Part shown: positions 18,063 to 26,538 of the stretch, piece by piece
Numbering within the stretch: the stretch's first letter is position 1
Layout of the letters: each line of letters begins with the position of its first letter
Assembly (NCBI GenBank): GCA_963667605.2
Contig: CAXXUZ010000003.1
Location: forward strand, 1 to 64,000
DNA: 64,000 nt
DNA from: JADLGL01 sp963667605
GTDB taxonomy: Bacteria > Pseudomonadota > Alphaproteobacteria > Rhizobiales > Kaistiaceae
Reading direction: 5' to 3'
The notes under the pieces: generated by a model
Told to the model about the DNA's origin: nothing
Databases searched by the model: none
Seen by the model: the letters and a program-made list of their open reading frames with translations, nothing else
Position numbers and translations under genes: made by a program

Positions 18063-18094
18063 GGATCGGAGGCGTCGACGAACGGCCTCCGGAT
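18063..18094 (+). promoter_or_regulatory. stem-loop in the dotA-coupling protein gap
   Basis: The gap between dotA and the coupling-protein gene contains GATCGGAGGC and GCCTCCGGATC separated by 11 bases, giving a stem of about 10 pairs with one bulge. No T-tract follows, so it is more likely an RNA processing or attenuation structure than a classical terminator. It is the only sizeable gap in the transfer operon. Confidence 0.35.
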
Positions 18095-18138
18095 CGATCT
18101 GGAATTACGCCTGCAGCCAATGAAGGAGTTTGAAACCT

Positions 18139-20115
18139 GTGCGTTTCTTGCCGATCTGCATCTCTGTCCTGCTACTTGCCGCAGGCGCCGGCTGTTCAGC
18201 CTACCTGCTGGAGCGTCTCCGCTCCTCGCATATCAGCCTCGCCATTCTCGGCGCCGTTCTTACCCTCGCGCTGCTGGCCTACTTTGCCACCGGCCGCCAG
18301 GAGAAGGGCGCCTGGATCCGCTTCGGGCTGTACGGGGCCGCAATGATGATCTGCGCCGCCTCGATCTGGATGGAGATCGTCCGGCCCGTGCTCGCGGTAA
18401 CTTCCTTCAGGGGTTTCGCCGGATGGGTCACGCATCTTGGCGGTTATGAGCTGGCATCGGTCGCCGTGGCGCCGGTGGGTTTCGCGATTTATTTCATGCT
18501 TTGGTTCGAAGTTTTGATCAACAGCCTCAAATACCTTCAGAGCGACAACCGGCGGCAGCGGGCCGAGTCCGATCTTTACGGCAGGTCGAAGCTGCTCGGC
18601 CGAAGGTTTCTGAGGCGCCTCGCTAAACGCCGGGGCATCCTGCTCGGCCAGTGGGGCGCGGGCCGAAACGCCAAGCTGATCGGCTGGTCCCTGGAAGGGT
18701 CCGCCATCACCGTGGCCCCGCCCCGGGTCGGCAAGGGCGCCCTCATCGCCCTTAACCTGTTGTCGCCCGGCTACCGGGGGTTCCAAGGCTCCACGGTCAC
18801 CATTGATCCGCGCGGCGAGCTCTGGTGCATCGCCGCCCGGCGCAGGCGCGAGCTGGGCCGCCGGGTTCTGTTGATCGATCCCTTCGGGGTGGTGCGCGGC
18901 CACAAGAAAGAATTCGAGGAAACCCATCTGCCTGACGTTGAAAGCGCGTCCTATAACCCGCTCGATTTTATTCGAGACGATGAAAGCCTCGCCGTGCGCG
19001 ACATCAACGTGCTGCTGGATGCCCTGCTCACGCCGCCGCGCCCGGACGCCCACAACAACAGCCGGCATTTTTACGAATCCGCGCGCGCCATCGTCGCCGG
19101 CTACATGGCCTGGGTGCGTTTTGAGGAACTGCCGGAGGTACGCACCCTCGCCAAAGTCTACGAGATGCTGTCGATGTCGCCGAAGCAAAGGGAAACCTTC
19201 GCGGACCGGGTCAGGGACACGGACCGTTTCGCCGGCGGGCTTACCCATATCGCGATCGAGCGCCAGGCCCAGGTCGGCAAGGAAGAGGGCGGGAGCAATT
19301 TCACGACGGTCGCCAACCAGTTCGCCTTCCTGAATTACCCCGAACTGCGCGCCCATACGCAAACTTCTAGCTTCGATCCCCTGATCCTGGCGGAGGGCGA
19401 TACCGACCTGTTCGTTGTCGCGCCGGAGGAGACCATCGAGCACGTCAAGGGCTGGCTGCGCTTGTGGGTCGCCATCCCCAACGCCGTCGCTGGTATAAAA
19501 CCGCTTGAGCGCGACCTGCTGATCGTCATCGACGAGATGCCGCGGCTCGGCTACCTCAAGCCGGTCATGGACGGTTACACCATGGCCGCCGGCAAGGGCG
19601 TCCACTTCTGGTGCTTCGCCCAGTCGATCTCGGCGCTCGATTCCACTTGGGGCAAGGAGCACCGCAAGACCCTTCTGCATCTCGCCGAACTGGTCCAGAT
19701 CCTGGGCTTCCCGCGCACCGACGCCGAGGGCGCGGAGGAACTCTCCAAGGCTATCGGCACCGCCACCTTCGAGGCCCGGACCGAGAACCGTTCCGGCACC
19801 ATCGCCGAGAACCGCATCGTCACCGCCAACACGCAATGGCAGGCCGGCGATTCCCGCGCCTTGGTGCGTGAGCGCCTGATCACCCCCGACGAACTCATGA
19901 CCCTTGGCCCCGACCGCCAATACGTCATCGCCTCGCCCAAGGACATGCCGCGCGATGCGCTGCACCTTCATCACGCCCGTTACTGGCGCCGCTGGGACTC
20001 CCGCAACCTCGCGGATCCCAATCCGTTCGTCATCCGCAAAGAACGTGCCGCGAAAGGCTACGAAAAGCGGGTGTGGCCGGAGTTGCCGTTATTCAAGCGA
20101 AAGGAAATGTCATGA
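18139..20115 (+). CDS. VirD4/TraG-family type IV coupling protein
   Basis: About 658 residues from GTG 18139, chosen because AAGGAG at 18123-18128 is 10 bases upstream; TTG 18130 is too close. N-terminal membrane helices (LPICISVLLLAAGAGCSAYLL, SLAILGAVLTLALLAYFA, WIRFGLYGAAMMICAASIWM, APVGFAIYFMLWFEVLI) precede the ATPase: Walker A region VAPPRVGKGALIALNLLS, then GSTVTIDPRGEL, Walker B DLLIVIDEMPRLG, and FAQSISALD. The C-terminus DMPRDALHLHHARYWRRWDSR is typical of TraG/VirD4. It couples the relaxosome to the secretion channel, taking the role of DotL/TrbC. The frame is intact. The stop overlaps the next ATG. Confidence 0.85.
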   Translation: MRFLPICISVLLLAAGAGCSAYLLERLRSSHISLAILGAVLTLALLAYFATGRQEKGAWIRFGLYGAAMMICAASIWMEIVRPVLAVTSFRGFAGWVTHLGGYELASVAVAPVGFAIYFMLWFEVLINSLKYLQSDNRRQRAESDLYGRSKLLGRRFLRRLAKRRGILLGQWGAGRNAKLIGWSLEGSAITVAPPRVGKGALIALNLLSPGYRGFQGSTVTIDPRGELWCIAARRRRELGRRVLLIDPFGVVRGHKKEFEETHLPDVESASYNPLDFIRDDESLAVRDINVLLDALLTPPRPDAHNNSRHFYESARAIVAGYMAWVRFEELPEVRTLAKVYEMLSMSPKQRETFADRVRDTDRFAGGLTHIAIERQAQVGKEEGGSNFTTVANQFAFLNYPELRAHTQTSSFDPLILAEGDTDLFVVAPEETIEHVKGWLRLWVAIPNAVAGIKPLERDLLIVIDEMPRLGYLKPVMDGYTMAAGKGVHFWCFAQSISALDSTWGKEHRKTLLHLAELVQILGFPRTDAEGAEELSKAIGTATFEARTENRSGTIAENRIVTANTQWQAGDSRALVRERLITPDELMTLGPDRQYVIASPKDMPRDALHLHHARYWRRWDSRNLADPNPFVIRKERAAKGYEKRVWPELPLFKRKEMS

Positions 20116-20858
20116 CGGACAGGACATCCATGGAACTGGACGGGCGCGAAGCGGCGGGGAGCTCGGTGGAGTCGGAACAGGGGGCGATCGCCGAGCCCCG
20201 CTGGTTATCGGAAGCCATCGCGGCGGAAGAGTCCCCGTCATCCGTTGAGATGGAAGCGGCGGAAACCGATCCGAATGCCGGCCCAGATACCGGTAATGAA
20301 CAGAAAGGCGGCGGTTCGGCAACGCTATCCGGGGATGACCAACGGGATGATTCGGTTCTGGATGGCCTTGACGGCGAGTTTGCGAAACTCCGTCACATGA
20401 TTCAGGAATCCGCCGAGCGAACGGAAAACGAAACCTTCGGCAAACTGGATTTGATGGAGGCGCAAACGAAAACACTGGCCGAGGCCGTGGCAGCGAATGC
20501 AGCCGCGCTAAGGGAGTTCGCTGGTGCCGAAAGGCGGCAACCCGAAGCAGGCGGAACCGCGGAACCGCAGAAGGACGAAAACAAAACTTTCATGGCCGAC
20601 TTCCATCGCTGGGCCGACGCGCAGCGAGGATATCGCCTTTGGTGGTCGGCGCTTGCGCTGGCCGTCGTTGTTCCGGCCTTCTTCTTGCTCGGCGTATTGG
20701 TCGAGTTGCAGTTCCAGATTATTCCCGCCTACGATCAGAGCGGCGGCTGGAGCCGCCACATCTGGGACCACTACGGCCCTGCCATCGCCGACTGCGCGAT
20801 GGAAGCAAAGCGGACGGACCGGGCGGTGAAGTGTTCGCTCGACGTTCGTAAACCGTAA
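20112..20858 (+). CDS. unknown single-pass membrane protein at the end of the transfer operon
   Basis: 248 residues in an ATGA overlap with the coupling-protein gene, implying coupled translation. Residues 1-95 are acidic and Ser/Glu/Gly-rich, followed by a helical stretch (GEFAKLRHMIQESAERTENETFGKLDLMEAQTKTLAEAVAANAAALREF) likely to be a coiled coil, a basic patch WADAQRGYRLWW, one membrane helix (SALALAVVVPAFFLLGVLVEL) and a short domain with two cysteines (AIADCAMEAKRTDRAVKCSLD). The family is not recognised. Proteins of this layout near mobilisation genes may dock the coupling protein or relaxosome; that is inference only. Confidence 0.6.
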   Translation: MTDRTSMELDGREAAGSSVESEQGAIAEPRWLSEAIAAEESPSSVEMEAAETDPNAGPDTGNEQKGGGSATLSGDDQRDDSVLDGLDGEFAKLRHMIQESAERTENETFGKLDLMEAQTKTLAEAVAANAAALREFAGAERRQPEAGGTAEPQKDENKTFMADFHRWADAQRGYRLWWSALALAVVVPAFFLLGVLVELQFQIIPAYDQSGGWSRHIWDHYGPAIADCAMEAKRTDRAVKCSLDVRKP

Positions 20859-21217
20859 TTTGCATTGGTTTCATGCCGGTGAAGCGAGGTGCTCAATCTT
20901 CGCGGCGCGGCGTTGGAGCTGAAGTGATCAACCTGGCGGACAAATTTTTCGCGCGAAAGGGAGGGGGCCTTCACACCCCACGCACTTCGAGTGCTCTACA
21001 TACGCGTTCCTAGCTTCCAAAGTGCGCAGCATATTCCGCTGCCACGCGAGGGAGTTAGGCGGTTACACTCCTAGACGGCCTATACCTTCCAACCCCTGAA
21101 ACCGTTGCGCCTTCAGGACACAACCCTAGCCCACCATGTGCGTCATCGGCAAACGTATCTTGAAGTGGCTCGTCGCCAGAAACTTTGCGGCGTGACGATT
21201 TGAGTCGGCGACCAAAT
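20859..21217. other. intergenic gap, 3' end of the transfer operon
   Basis: About 360 bases without a convincing gene between the transfer operon and the lipoprotein pair on the other strand. GC drops here from the mid-60s seen in the operon toward the lower level of the next genes. No tRNA, IS end or clear terminator hairpin was found. Confidence 0.5.
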
Positions 21218-21688
21218 TCAACCCGAACGCAGGAAAATAGCATTCTCTACCCGATCAAATGCGTTCTGATAAAGCTCTATTTCCAGAATTGGAGTGTCTT
21301 CCCTATCACTCTGTCCATAGTTGGATGATGTCTGGTTAACCTCTACAAAATTAAGTCTCACCCTTGTAACACTGCCAATTCTTTCTATAAATCCCGTCGC
21401 CTTCGTTTGTGATACCCTCGTGACTCCCAACCAAAACTTCATTACCGAATCACTCTGCGAGGCGCTTTCAGCTGAAATAAAGCCCGTTTCCTTGTCCGCA
21501 CTAGTAATCGTGTAGGCTAGATCTTGAAACACCGAGATCACACTTGGAAACACAACATTCTTGCTTGCTTCATATTCCCTAGTCTGTATGCTTTGAATTT
21601 CCAGAGGAGTCATAACTTTTGGTGGCGCGGCACAGGCAGAAATAAGCACCAATACGATTCCAAAGAATAGAGAGTATCTTCTCGCCAT
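21218..21688 (-). CDS. small lipoprotein of unknown function
   Basis: 156 residues with a lipoprotein signal MARRYSLFFGIVLVLISACAAPP (lipobox L-I-S-A-C). The mature part, TPLEIQSIQTREYEASKNVVFPSVISVFQDLAYTITSADKETGFISAESAS...RVRLNFVEVNQTSSNYG...PILEIELYQNAFDRVENAIF, looks like a compact alpha/beta domain. The QTREY...V..VFQDLAYTI.SADKETGFI pattern is common in small bacterial lipoproteins of unknown role. GC and codon use are clearly lower than in the transfer operon, pointing to a separate origin. It lies just downstream of, and in the same direction as, another lipoprotein gene 17 bases away. Confidence 0.75.
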   Translation of the reverse strand: MARRYSLFFGIVLVLISACAAPPKVMTPLEIQSIQTREYEASKNVVFPSVISVFQDLAYTITSADKETGFISAESASQSDSVMKFWLGVTRVSQTKATGFIERIGSVTRVRLNFVEVNQTSSNYGQSDREDTPILEIELYQNAFDRVENAIFLRSG

Positions 21689-21705
21689 CTTGGACTCCTT
21701 GGAAG

Positions 21706-22116
21706 TTAGAAGTTAGAAGTTCTGCTTTTGAAGTCTAAAACTACGTCTTCGCTGTCAAATTTTATGATCAGCGTGATCATTCGGGACGTAGACTCAAACC
21801 CAGAACTGTCTCTGGATTGGCCGAGTATTAAAATTGTCCAATAGCCGGACTGCGATGATGACTGAGATACTTGAGCGCTTCTTTGGTACGTCCAAACCTC
21901 ACGACCGCCACCATCTCTAGTGGTGATGTTGGGAGAGCCGAATGTTTCAAGTACTTCGGCTTTTGTAGTGCTACCTACTTCAAGATGAAGTTGAACGTTT
22001 CCCTGTGTCAGGTTGGAATTTCTATCTGTTACTGGCTGGGGCGGAGATATGCATCCAATTAGAGTTAGAAGAAATGTCAACGCGACAACACCTCGTAGAT
22101 TCAACAAGTTGCGCAT
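21706..22116 (-). CDS. BamE/SmpA-like small lipoprotein
   Basis: 136 residues from ATG 22116, preceded by GGAGGGG. Signal MRNLLNLRGVVALTFLLTLIGC has lipobox LIGC. The mature part, LHLEVGSTTKAEVLETFGSPNITTRDGGGREVWTYQRS, matches the SmpA/OmlA (BamE-like) fold: a GxTxxEVxxxxGxP turn followed by a Trp-Tyr strand. A C-terminal strand ends DSEDVVLDFKSRT. An upstream in-frame extension exists but lacks a ribosome site. Whether it takes part in outer-membrane assembly is unknown; many phage- or island-borne lipoproteins share this fold. It forms a likely two-gene operon with the lipoprotein at 21218. Confidence 0.75.
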   Translation of the reverse strand: MRNLLNLRGVVALTFLLTLIGCISPPQPVTDRNSNLTQGNVQLHLEVGSTTKAEVLETFGSPNITTRDGGGREVWTYQRSAQVSQSSSQSGYWTILILGQSRDSSGFESTSRMITLIIKFDSEDVVLDFKSRTSNF

Positions 22117-22382
22117 CGCGAGTCCCCTCCAATCAGTACTATGTTGCCCGCATATCGCGTTATGGATATCGATGCTGATCTTAGCCGACATTACCCAGAT
22201 GACCTCCAGGTTTGCGGAGATCATACCCCCGTACCACCGTCGAGGGAACTGTATTCCCTTTGCAGCCATCCGATGGCCTGATTTTGGAGATCAGCCCTCG
22301 GTTGGAAGGCCATTTGGCCAGATTTGCCGCCATTCAGACACACCCCTCCTGTCGTTTTCACCTCGCCGTCGATTTCCCCGGC

Positions 22383-23720
22383 CTACGCCGGGGCGGGTCT
22401 TGGTCGCAGATCATCAATCAGGCTCAGGATTTTCCGGAACAGTTCCCTCGGCACCGCCACCTCGGCCAATTGGAACGTGACGTAGCGGCCATGGCTGACC
22501 ACCTTGGCACCGATCTTTACCAACTTCTCCCGCAGCGTGGTCACCGACCAGTACTCGACCTCCTTCGGCAAAGCCAGCGTCCGCATGAAGTTGGCGAGAT
22601 TGTAGGCCAGGGCGTGAAGCTGCAGCCGGACGGCGTTATCGCGGAACCTGCGACACGACAGCCTCGTCCATTTGATCGCGTTCTTGCCTTCCTTGATGCA
22701 TTGCTCCGCTTTGCCCCGCTGATTGTAAAACAATGTCACCCGCTCGGCCGGTCGCGACAGGTTGGTGACAATGAACCCGACCCGGGGAAACAGCTCGCTG
22801 GGGTGCCACTCCACCTTGGCGACGACGCGGCGGGCCTTATCCCAGCTTTTGGCCCGATAGCTGAAGCCGGCGTAATGGCGCCGCACATGGTTTGGCGGAC
22901 GGCCAACGGGTCGCGTGAGCAGATGCTTTCCAGAAGAACTTGGTTCTTCGGCAAACGGATCGCGTACAGGAAGCCCTCGTCTTCCAGAAACTTATAGATG
23001 TCCGGTGAGGCGAAAGCCGCATCGCCCCGGAAATATCGACGCAAATCCCTTTCCTTGTAGCGTGCCACTACCGGCTCCAGCACCTTGCGCCAGCCATCGG
23101 CGCTGTGAACGTTGCCGGGACGCAGGGCGCACCGGTCCAAATCGCCGAACTGGTTGAACCGACTTGAGCCGCGAAGCGGATCAAGGGGGATGATAGCAGG
23201 TGCAACCGAAGTGCTCGTTGTAGGTCGAGCCTTCCTGAGCACCGTGGGTTGGGCTGACGCTGCTGTCCATGTCGAGAATGATCTTCTTCGGCGGGCAACG
23301 GTCATGAACGCGGTCGATCCATCGGCCGGAAAGATCACCAAGCGCGGCGAGGTTTTCCTCGGTGGCCAGAACCTCCGTCTCGAAGCGCCCCATCTGACTG
23401 CTCGAGGCCGCCTGTTTGGTGACGGCATGGCCGCCGACGATCCACCGCATGACCGGGTCGAGGCTGAGCCGGTCGGCATCGTTCACGTCGTCGTAGCCGC
23501 CAAGGCGTCCGAAAACGGACTGGCGGAACTGGCCGACCATGCCATGCCGCCCGTTCATGCCGGTACGACTGTCGGCAAGAACATCGCCAACCATCTCAGT
23601 AAGTTCAACGGAGGCATCAAGCTCTCGATAGGCGAGCAAACCGGCGTCAGTAGTGACCTTGGACCCGTGGAACTCAAGCTTGAGTCGACGGTCAAAATCG
23701 ACCCGAAGGCACAGCCAAGC
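22383..23720 (-). pseudogene. IS1380-family transposase, broken in three frames
   Basis: Read on -, the pieces give a near-complete IS1380-type transposase. RVDFDRRLKLEFHGSKVTTDAGLLAYRELD starts near 23720 and runs to MDSSVSPTHG...CTCYHP at about 23185. Then FNQFGDLDRCALRPGNVHSADGW...YAIRLPKNQVL lies in another frame. Last, YAGFSYRAKSWDKARRVVAKVEWHP...FYNQRGKAEQCIKEGKNAIKWTRLSC...KIGAKVVSHGRYV lies in a third frame, ending at 22383. A normal start is missing (a stop lies just upstream of the first piece), and the junction near 23170 carries extra bases. DDE residues are present but split across frames, so it cannot make an intact enzyme. Clean terminal inverted repeats were not found. Confidence 0.85.
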
Positions 23721-23896
23721 TCAGCCCACCAGCCCAGGTGGCGGTCTTTTGCCCCGCCCCTTGGCAGAATCTTCAACCGGCGTTAACACTGAGATTGGAA
23801 GGCGACAAAAAATTTGTGAGAATGCAGAAGCCATAGAGGTGGAGCCGAAGTTCGCTCGGAACGAAGGTCTCCACGGGGTGGAGTTTTGATTTCGCA

Positions 23897-26047
23897 ATGA
23901 AGCGGTTCGTCTCGATGTTCATGCGAATGAAGACGCTCGGCATCATTGTGCTGACAGCAATCGTGACGCTGACCGCCACTTGGATGGCGGAACTTCGGTT
24001 CGATTTGCCCCCACAACAGGTTTTGTTGGCTTTGGGCAACTTGCGATTGCATGAGCCACAACGGGCCGAAGATAGATTTCGTATAGTGTTGTGCTGGCTG
24101 GAAGACGACAAAACCGGAGATGACACGAGGACCGTCGAACAGACCTTCGCGAGCATTGAGGGGATCGAGATGGTTCGATCTGCCCAAAGCATCGCAGCAT
24201 TTGGAGCAGCAGATGAATGGCTCCCCAGCATGCAGGAACGCGCTCACGCGGTTCTGGAAGAGTGGAAGGCCGATCTGGTAATTGCAGGCAGGGTCAAAAA
24301 ACCAGGGGAAGCGTTGAGCCTTTGGATGGTGCCGGGGTTGGGAGAAGGCACGCTTGATCGGGGAGATCGACCCTACAGGCTGGAAGACGTGACGCTTGGC
24401 GAGGACTTCCAGGTGGATCTCCAGACCCAACTTGTTGCCATGGCTTTGGCCGCTGTGATTCCACTTGCCTACAACGAGGAACGGAGCCGAGTTCTGCAGG
24501 AAGAGCTAGGAGAATCAACGGAGAAGCTGGCCAGGCTGCTCAATGGCGATACTATCAAGAAACCCAGACATCGTATGACGCTCCAGAGGGCACTCGGGGA
24601 TGGGCTTCATACGCTGGGTGAACGAGAACTCGACACCGCGAACCTCGAAAAGGCCGTGGCCGCCTATCGTGCGGCGCTCGAGGCGGGCAACCAAGAGAGC
24701 ATGCCGGAGGAACGGGCTAGAGTGCAGAACAACCTCGGCAACACCCTGTTGGGCTTGGGCCAGAGGAAAAACAGCACGAAACTTCTGAAACAGGCCGTGG
24801 TCGCCTACCGTGCAGCGCTCAAGGAGTTTCCCCGCGAGCGTGCGCCGCTCAAGTGGGCAATAGCGCAGACCAATCTCGGCGTTGCCCTGTGGGCCTTGGG
24901 TAGGCAAGGGAAAGACTCTGACCTTCTGAAGCAGGCCGTGGCCGCCCATCGGGCGGCGCTCGCGAGGGTCTCCCGCGAGCAAGACGCGCTTGAGTGGGCA
25001 ACCGTACAGACCAATCTCGGCAATGCCCTGTGGGCCTTGGGCTACGGGACCAAAGACTCCGACTTTCTGAAGCAGGCCGCGGCTGCCCATCGGGCGGCGC
25101 TCGAGGAACTCCCCCGCGAGCGTGCGCCGCTCAAGTGGGCAACAGCACAGAACGATCTGGGGATCGCCCTGTCGGACTTAGGGAAGCAAGAACGGGACAT
25201 TGAGCGGTTGAAAGCTGCCGTGGCCGCCTACCGTGCGGCGCTTGAGGTCCGCATCCGCGAGCGAACGCCGCTCGATTGGGCAATAACCCAGACCAACCTC
25301 GGTAAGTCTCTGTCGGCCTTGGGCTATTGGACGGAAGACGTCGACGTTCTGAAACAGGCCGTGGCTACCCACCGCGCGGTGCTTGAGGTGCGCAACCGCG
25401 AACAGGTCCCGCTCGATTGGGCAACAACGCAGACTAATGTTGGCAACGCCCTGTTGGCCTTGGGGAAAGGAAGTGGAGGGCTGAAATACCTAGAGCAGGC
25501 CGTGGCCGCCTACCGCGCGGTGCTTGAGGTGTACAAGCGCGAACAGGTCCCGCTCGATTGGGCAATACAGACCAATCTCGGCGACGCCTTGTGGGCCTTA
25601 GGCTACGGGAAGAAAGACCCCGACCTTCTGAAGCAGGCCGTGGTCGCCCATCAGGCGGCGCTCAAGGAACTCCTTCGGGAACAGGCCCCGCTCGATTGGG
25701 CGTCCATACAGACCAAATTGGGTAACACCTTGAAGGCACTAGCAGAGCAAGATACTGACACAGGCACCAGATTCCTGAAGCAAGCCGTGGCTGCCTACCG
25801 TGCGGCGCTCGAGGTTCGTACCCGCGAGCGTGAGCCTCACGATTGGTCAACAACACAAAACAATCTCGGTGGTGCCCTGTTGGCTTTGGGGCAACGAGGC
25901 GGAGGGCAAAAATATCTAGAGCAGGCCGTGGCCGCCTACCGTGCGGCACTTAAGGTGCGCACCCGCGACCAGACGCCGTTCCATTGGAAAACAACACAGA
26001 CCGGTCTGGACAGGGTTCTAATCCTATTACGCGAGTATCATCGCTAG
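23897..26047 (+). CDS. membrane-anchored TPR protein with ten 47-residue repeats
   Basis: 716 residues. An N-terminal membrane anchor (MKTLGIIVLTAIVTLTATWMAEL) is followed by a conserved domain to about 240 (RFRIVLCWLEDDKTGDDTRTVEQTF..IEGIEMVRSAQSI...VLEEWKADLVIAGRVKKPGEALSLWMVP). Then come ten tandem TPR-like units with consensus LKQAVAAYRAALEV..RE..PLDWA.TQTNLGNALWALG. Such proteins are widespread in alphaproteobacteria as scaffolds; the target is unknown. The seventh unit lacks one residue (DWAIQTNLG). ATG 23897 has no good ribosome site; ATG 23915 is possible. It stands alone between an IS1380 wreck and an IS nest, so it may be cargo. Confidence 0.75.
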   Translation: MKRFVSMFMRMKTLGIIVLTAIVTLTATWMAELRFDLPPQQVLLALGNLRLHEPQRAEDRFRIVLCWLEDDKTGDDTRTVEQTFASIEGIEMVRSAQSIAAFGAADEWLPSMQERAHAVLEEWKADLVIAGRVKKPGEALSLWMVPGLGEGTLDRGDRPYRLEDVTLGEDFQVDLQTQLVAMALAAVIPLAYNEERSRVLQEELGESTEKLARLLNGDTIKKPRHRMTLQRALGDGLHTLGERELDTANLEKAVAAYRAALEAGNQESMPEERARVQNNLGNTLLGLGQRKNSTKLLKQAVVAYRAALKEFPRERAPLKWAIAQTNLGVALWALGRQGKDSDLLKQAVAAHRAALARVSREQDALEWATVQTNLGNALWALGYGTKDSDFLKQAAAAHRAALEELPRERAPLKWATAQNDLGIALSDLGKQERDIERLKAAVAAYRAALEVRIRERTPLDWAITQTNLGKSLSALGYWTEDVDVLKQAVATHRAVLEVRNREQVPLDWATTQTNVGNALLALGKGSGGLKYLEQAVAAYRAVLEVYKREQVPLDWAIQTNLGDALWALGYGKKDPDLLKQAVVAHQAALKELLREQAPLDWASIQTKLGNTLKALAEQDTDTGTRFLKQAVAAYRAALEVRTREREPHDWSTTQNNLGGALLALGQRGGGQKYLEQAVAAYRAALKVRTRDQTPFHWKTTQTGLDRVLILLREYHR
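24632..26044 (+). repeat. coding tandem repeat, ten units of about 141 bp
   Basis: Each unit encodes 47 residues of the TPR array; unit seven is one codon shorter. Recurrent DNA words such as GGCCGTGGCCGCCTACCGTG appear at the same phase, so homologous units can recombine and the array could change copy number. Confidence 0.8.
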
Positions 26048-26115
26048 TGGATAAAATCTGACATTTGAATCCCGAGGGGGATTCCCGCCGGACTCTCTAT
26101 GTGCGAGTCTGGCTC

Positions 26116-26330
26116 ATGCGCCCAGGAATCAGCATCATCTTGAGCCCTGCCGACCGTCGTCGTCTTGAGGCGCTCGTCGGGGACCGCAACGTCGCCCAGA
26201 AGCATGTTTGGCGCGCACGGATCGTACTGCACAGCGCTGATGGCATCGGCACCAATGGGATCATGCGCCGGACCTGGCAAGTCGAAGACCTGCGTCTGGC
26301 GCTGGCAGGAGCGCTTCGCCCTGTCAATGG
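26116..26330 (+). pseudogene. IS630-family transposase, N-terminal remnant
   Basis: ATG 26116 reads RPGISIILSPADRRRLEALVGDRNVAQKHVWRARIVLHSADGIGTNGIMRRT, then after one indel near 26270 GKSKTCVWRWQERF. This is the helix-turn-helix start of a common IS630 subgroup. The rest is absent: the sequence breaks off at 26321 into an IS21-like terminus. It is a dead fragment, and its subgroup differs from the IS630 fragment at 60.7 kb. Confidence 0.8.
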
Positions 26331-26470
26331 CGGAGCAAAAAGGGACCACCGTGGCGGTGTAAGAAGGGACCACTTGGCGGCTGCGGGCTTGTCCCGGTAG
26401 ATCCTATGAGGCGACTCGGCGAGCGGCGCTACGGTGCCGCCGGCCAGGAATCCTGAACAGGAGACACGAG
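26322..26470. mobile_element. IS21-like terminus remnant
   Basis: The segment begins TGTCAATGGCGGAGC and carries two direct repeats of AAGGGACCAC.(gt)TGGCGG, at 26340-26357 and 26364-26380. Multiple short repeats beginning with TG near the tip are typical of IS21-family ends, where IstA binds. It appears to have inserted into the IS630 gene and to be cut in turn by the IS30 element starting at 26539. No istA or istB frame follows. Confidence 0.45.
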
Positions 26471-26538
26471 ATGCCCCCAAGTAGCGACATCGTCGCGCCG
26501 GTCGGCGCGGAGCACAACTGTCCGTCATCAAATGCCGC

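Noticed and set aside
20859..21217. A tRNA or attachment site in the gap after the transfer operon
   Set aside because: No cloverleaf, CCA end or T-loop (GGTTCGAATCC-like) sequence could be found, and no repeat of it at the right side of the island was seen.
22383..23720. Programmed frameshifting in the IS1380 transposase
   Set aside because: IS1380 transposases are made from one frame. Here three frames, extra bases at one junction and a missing start point to decay.
24632..26044. Regular 141-bp repeats as a CRISPR-like or satellite array
   Set aside because: Repeats are in frame, have no spacers and encode a consistent TPR unit.
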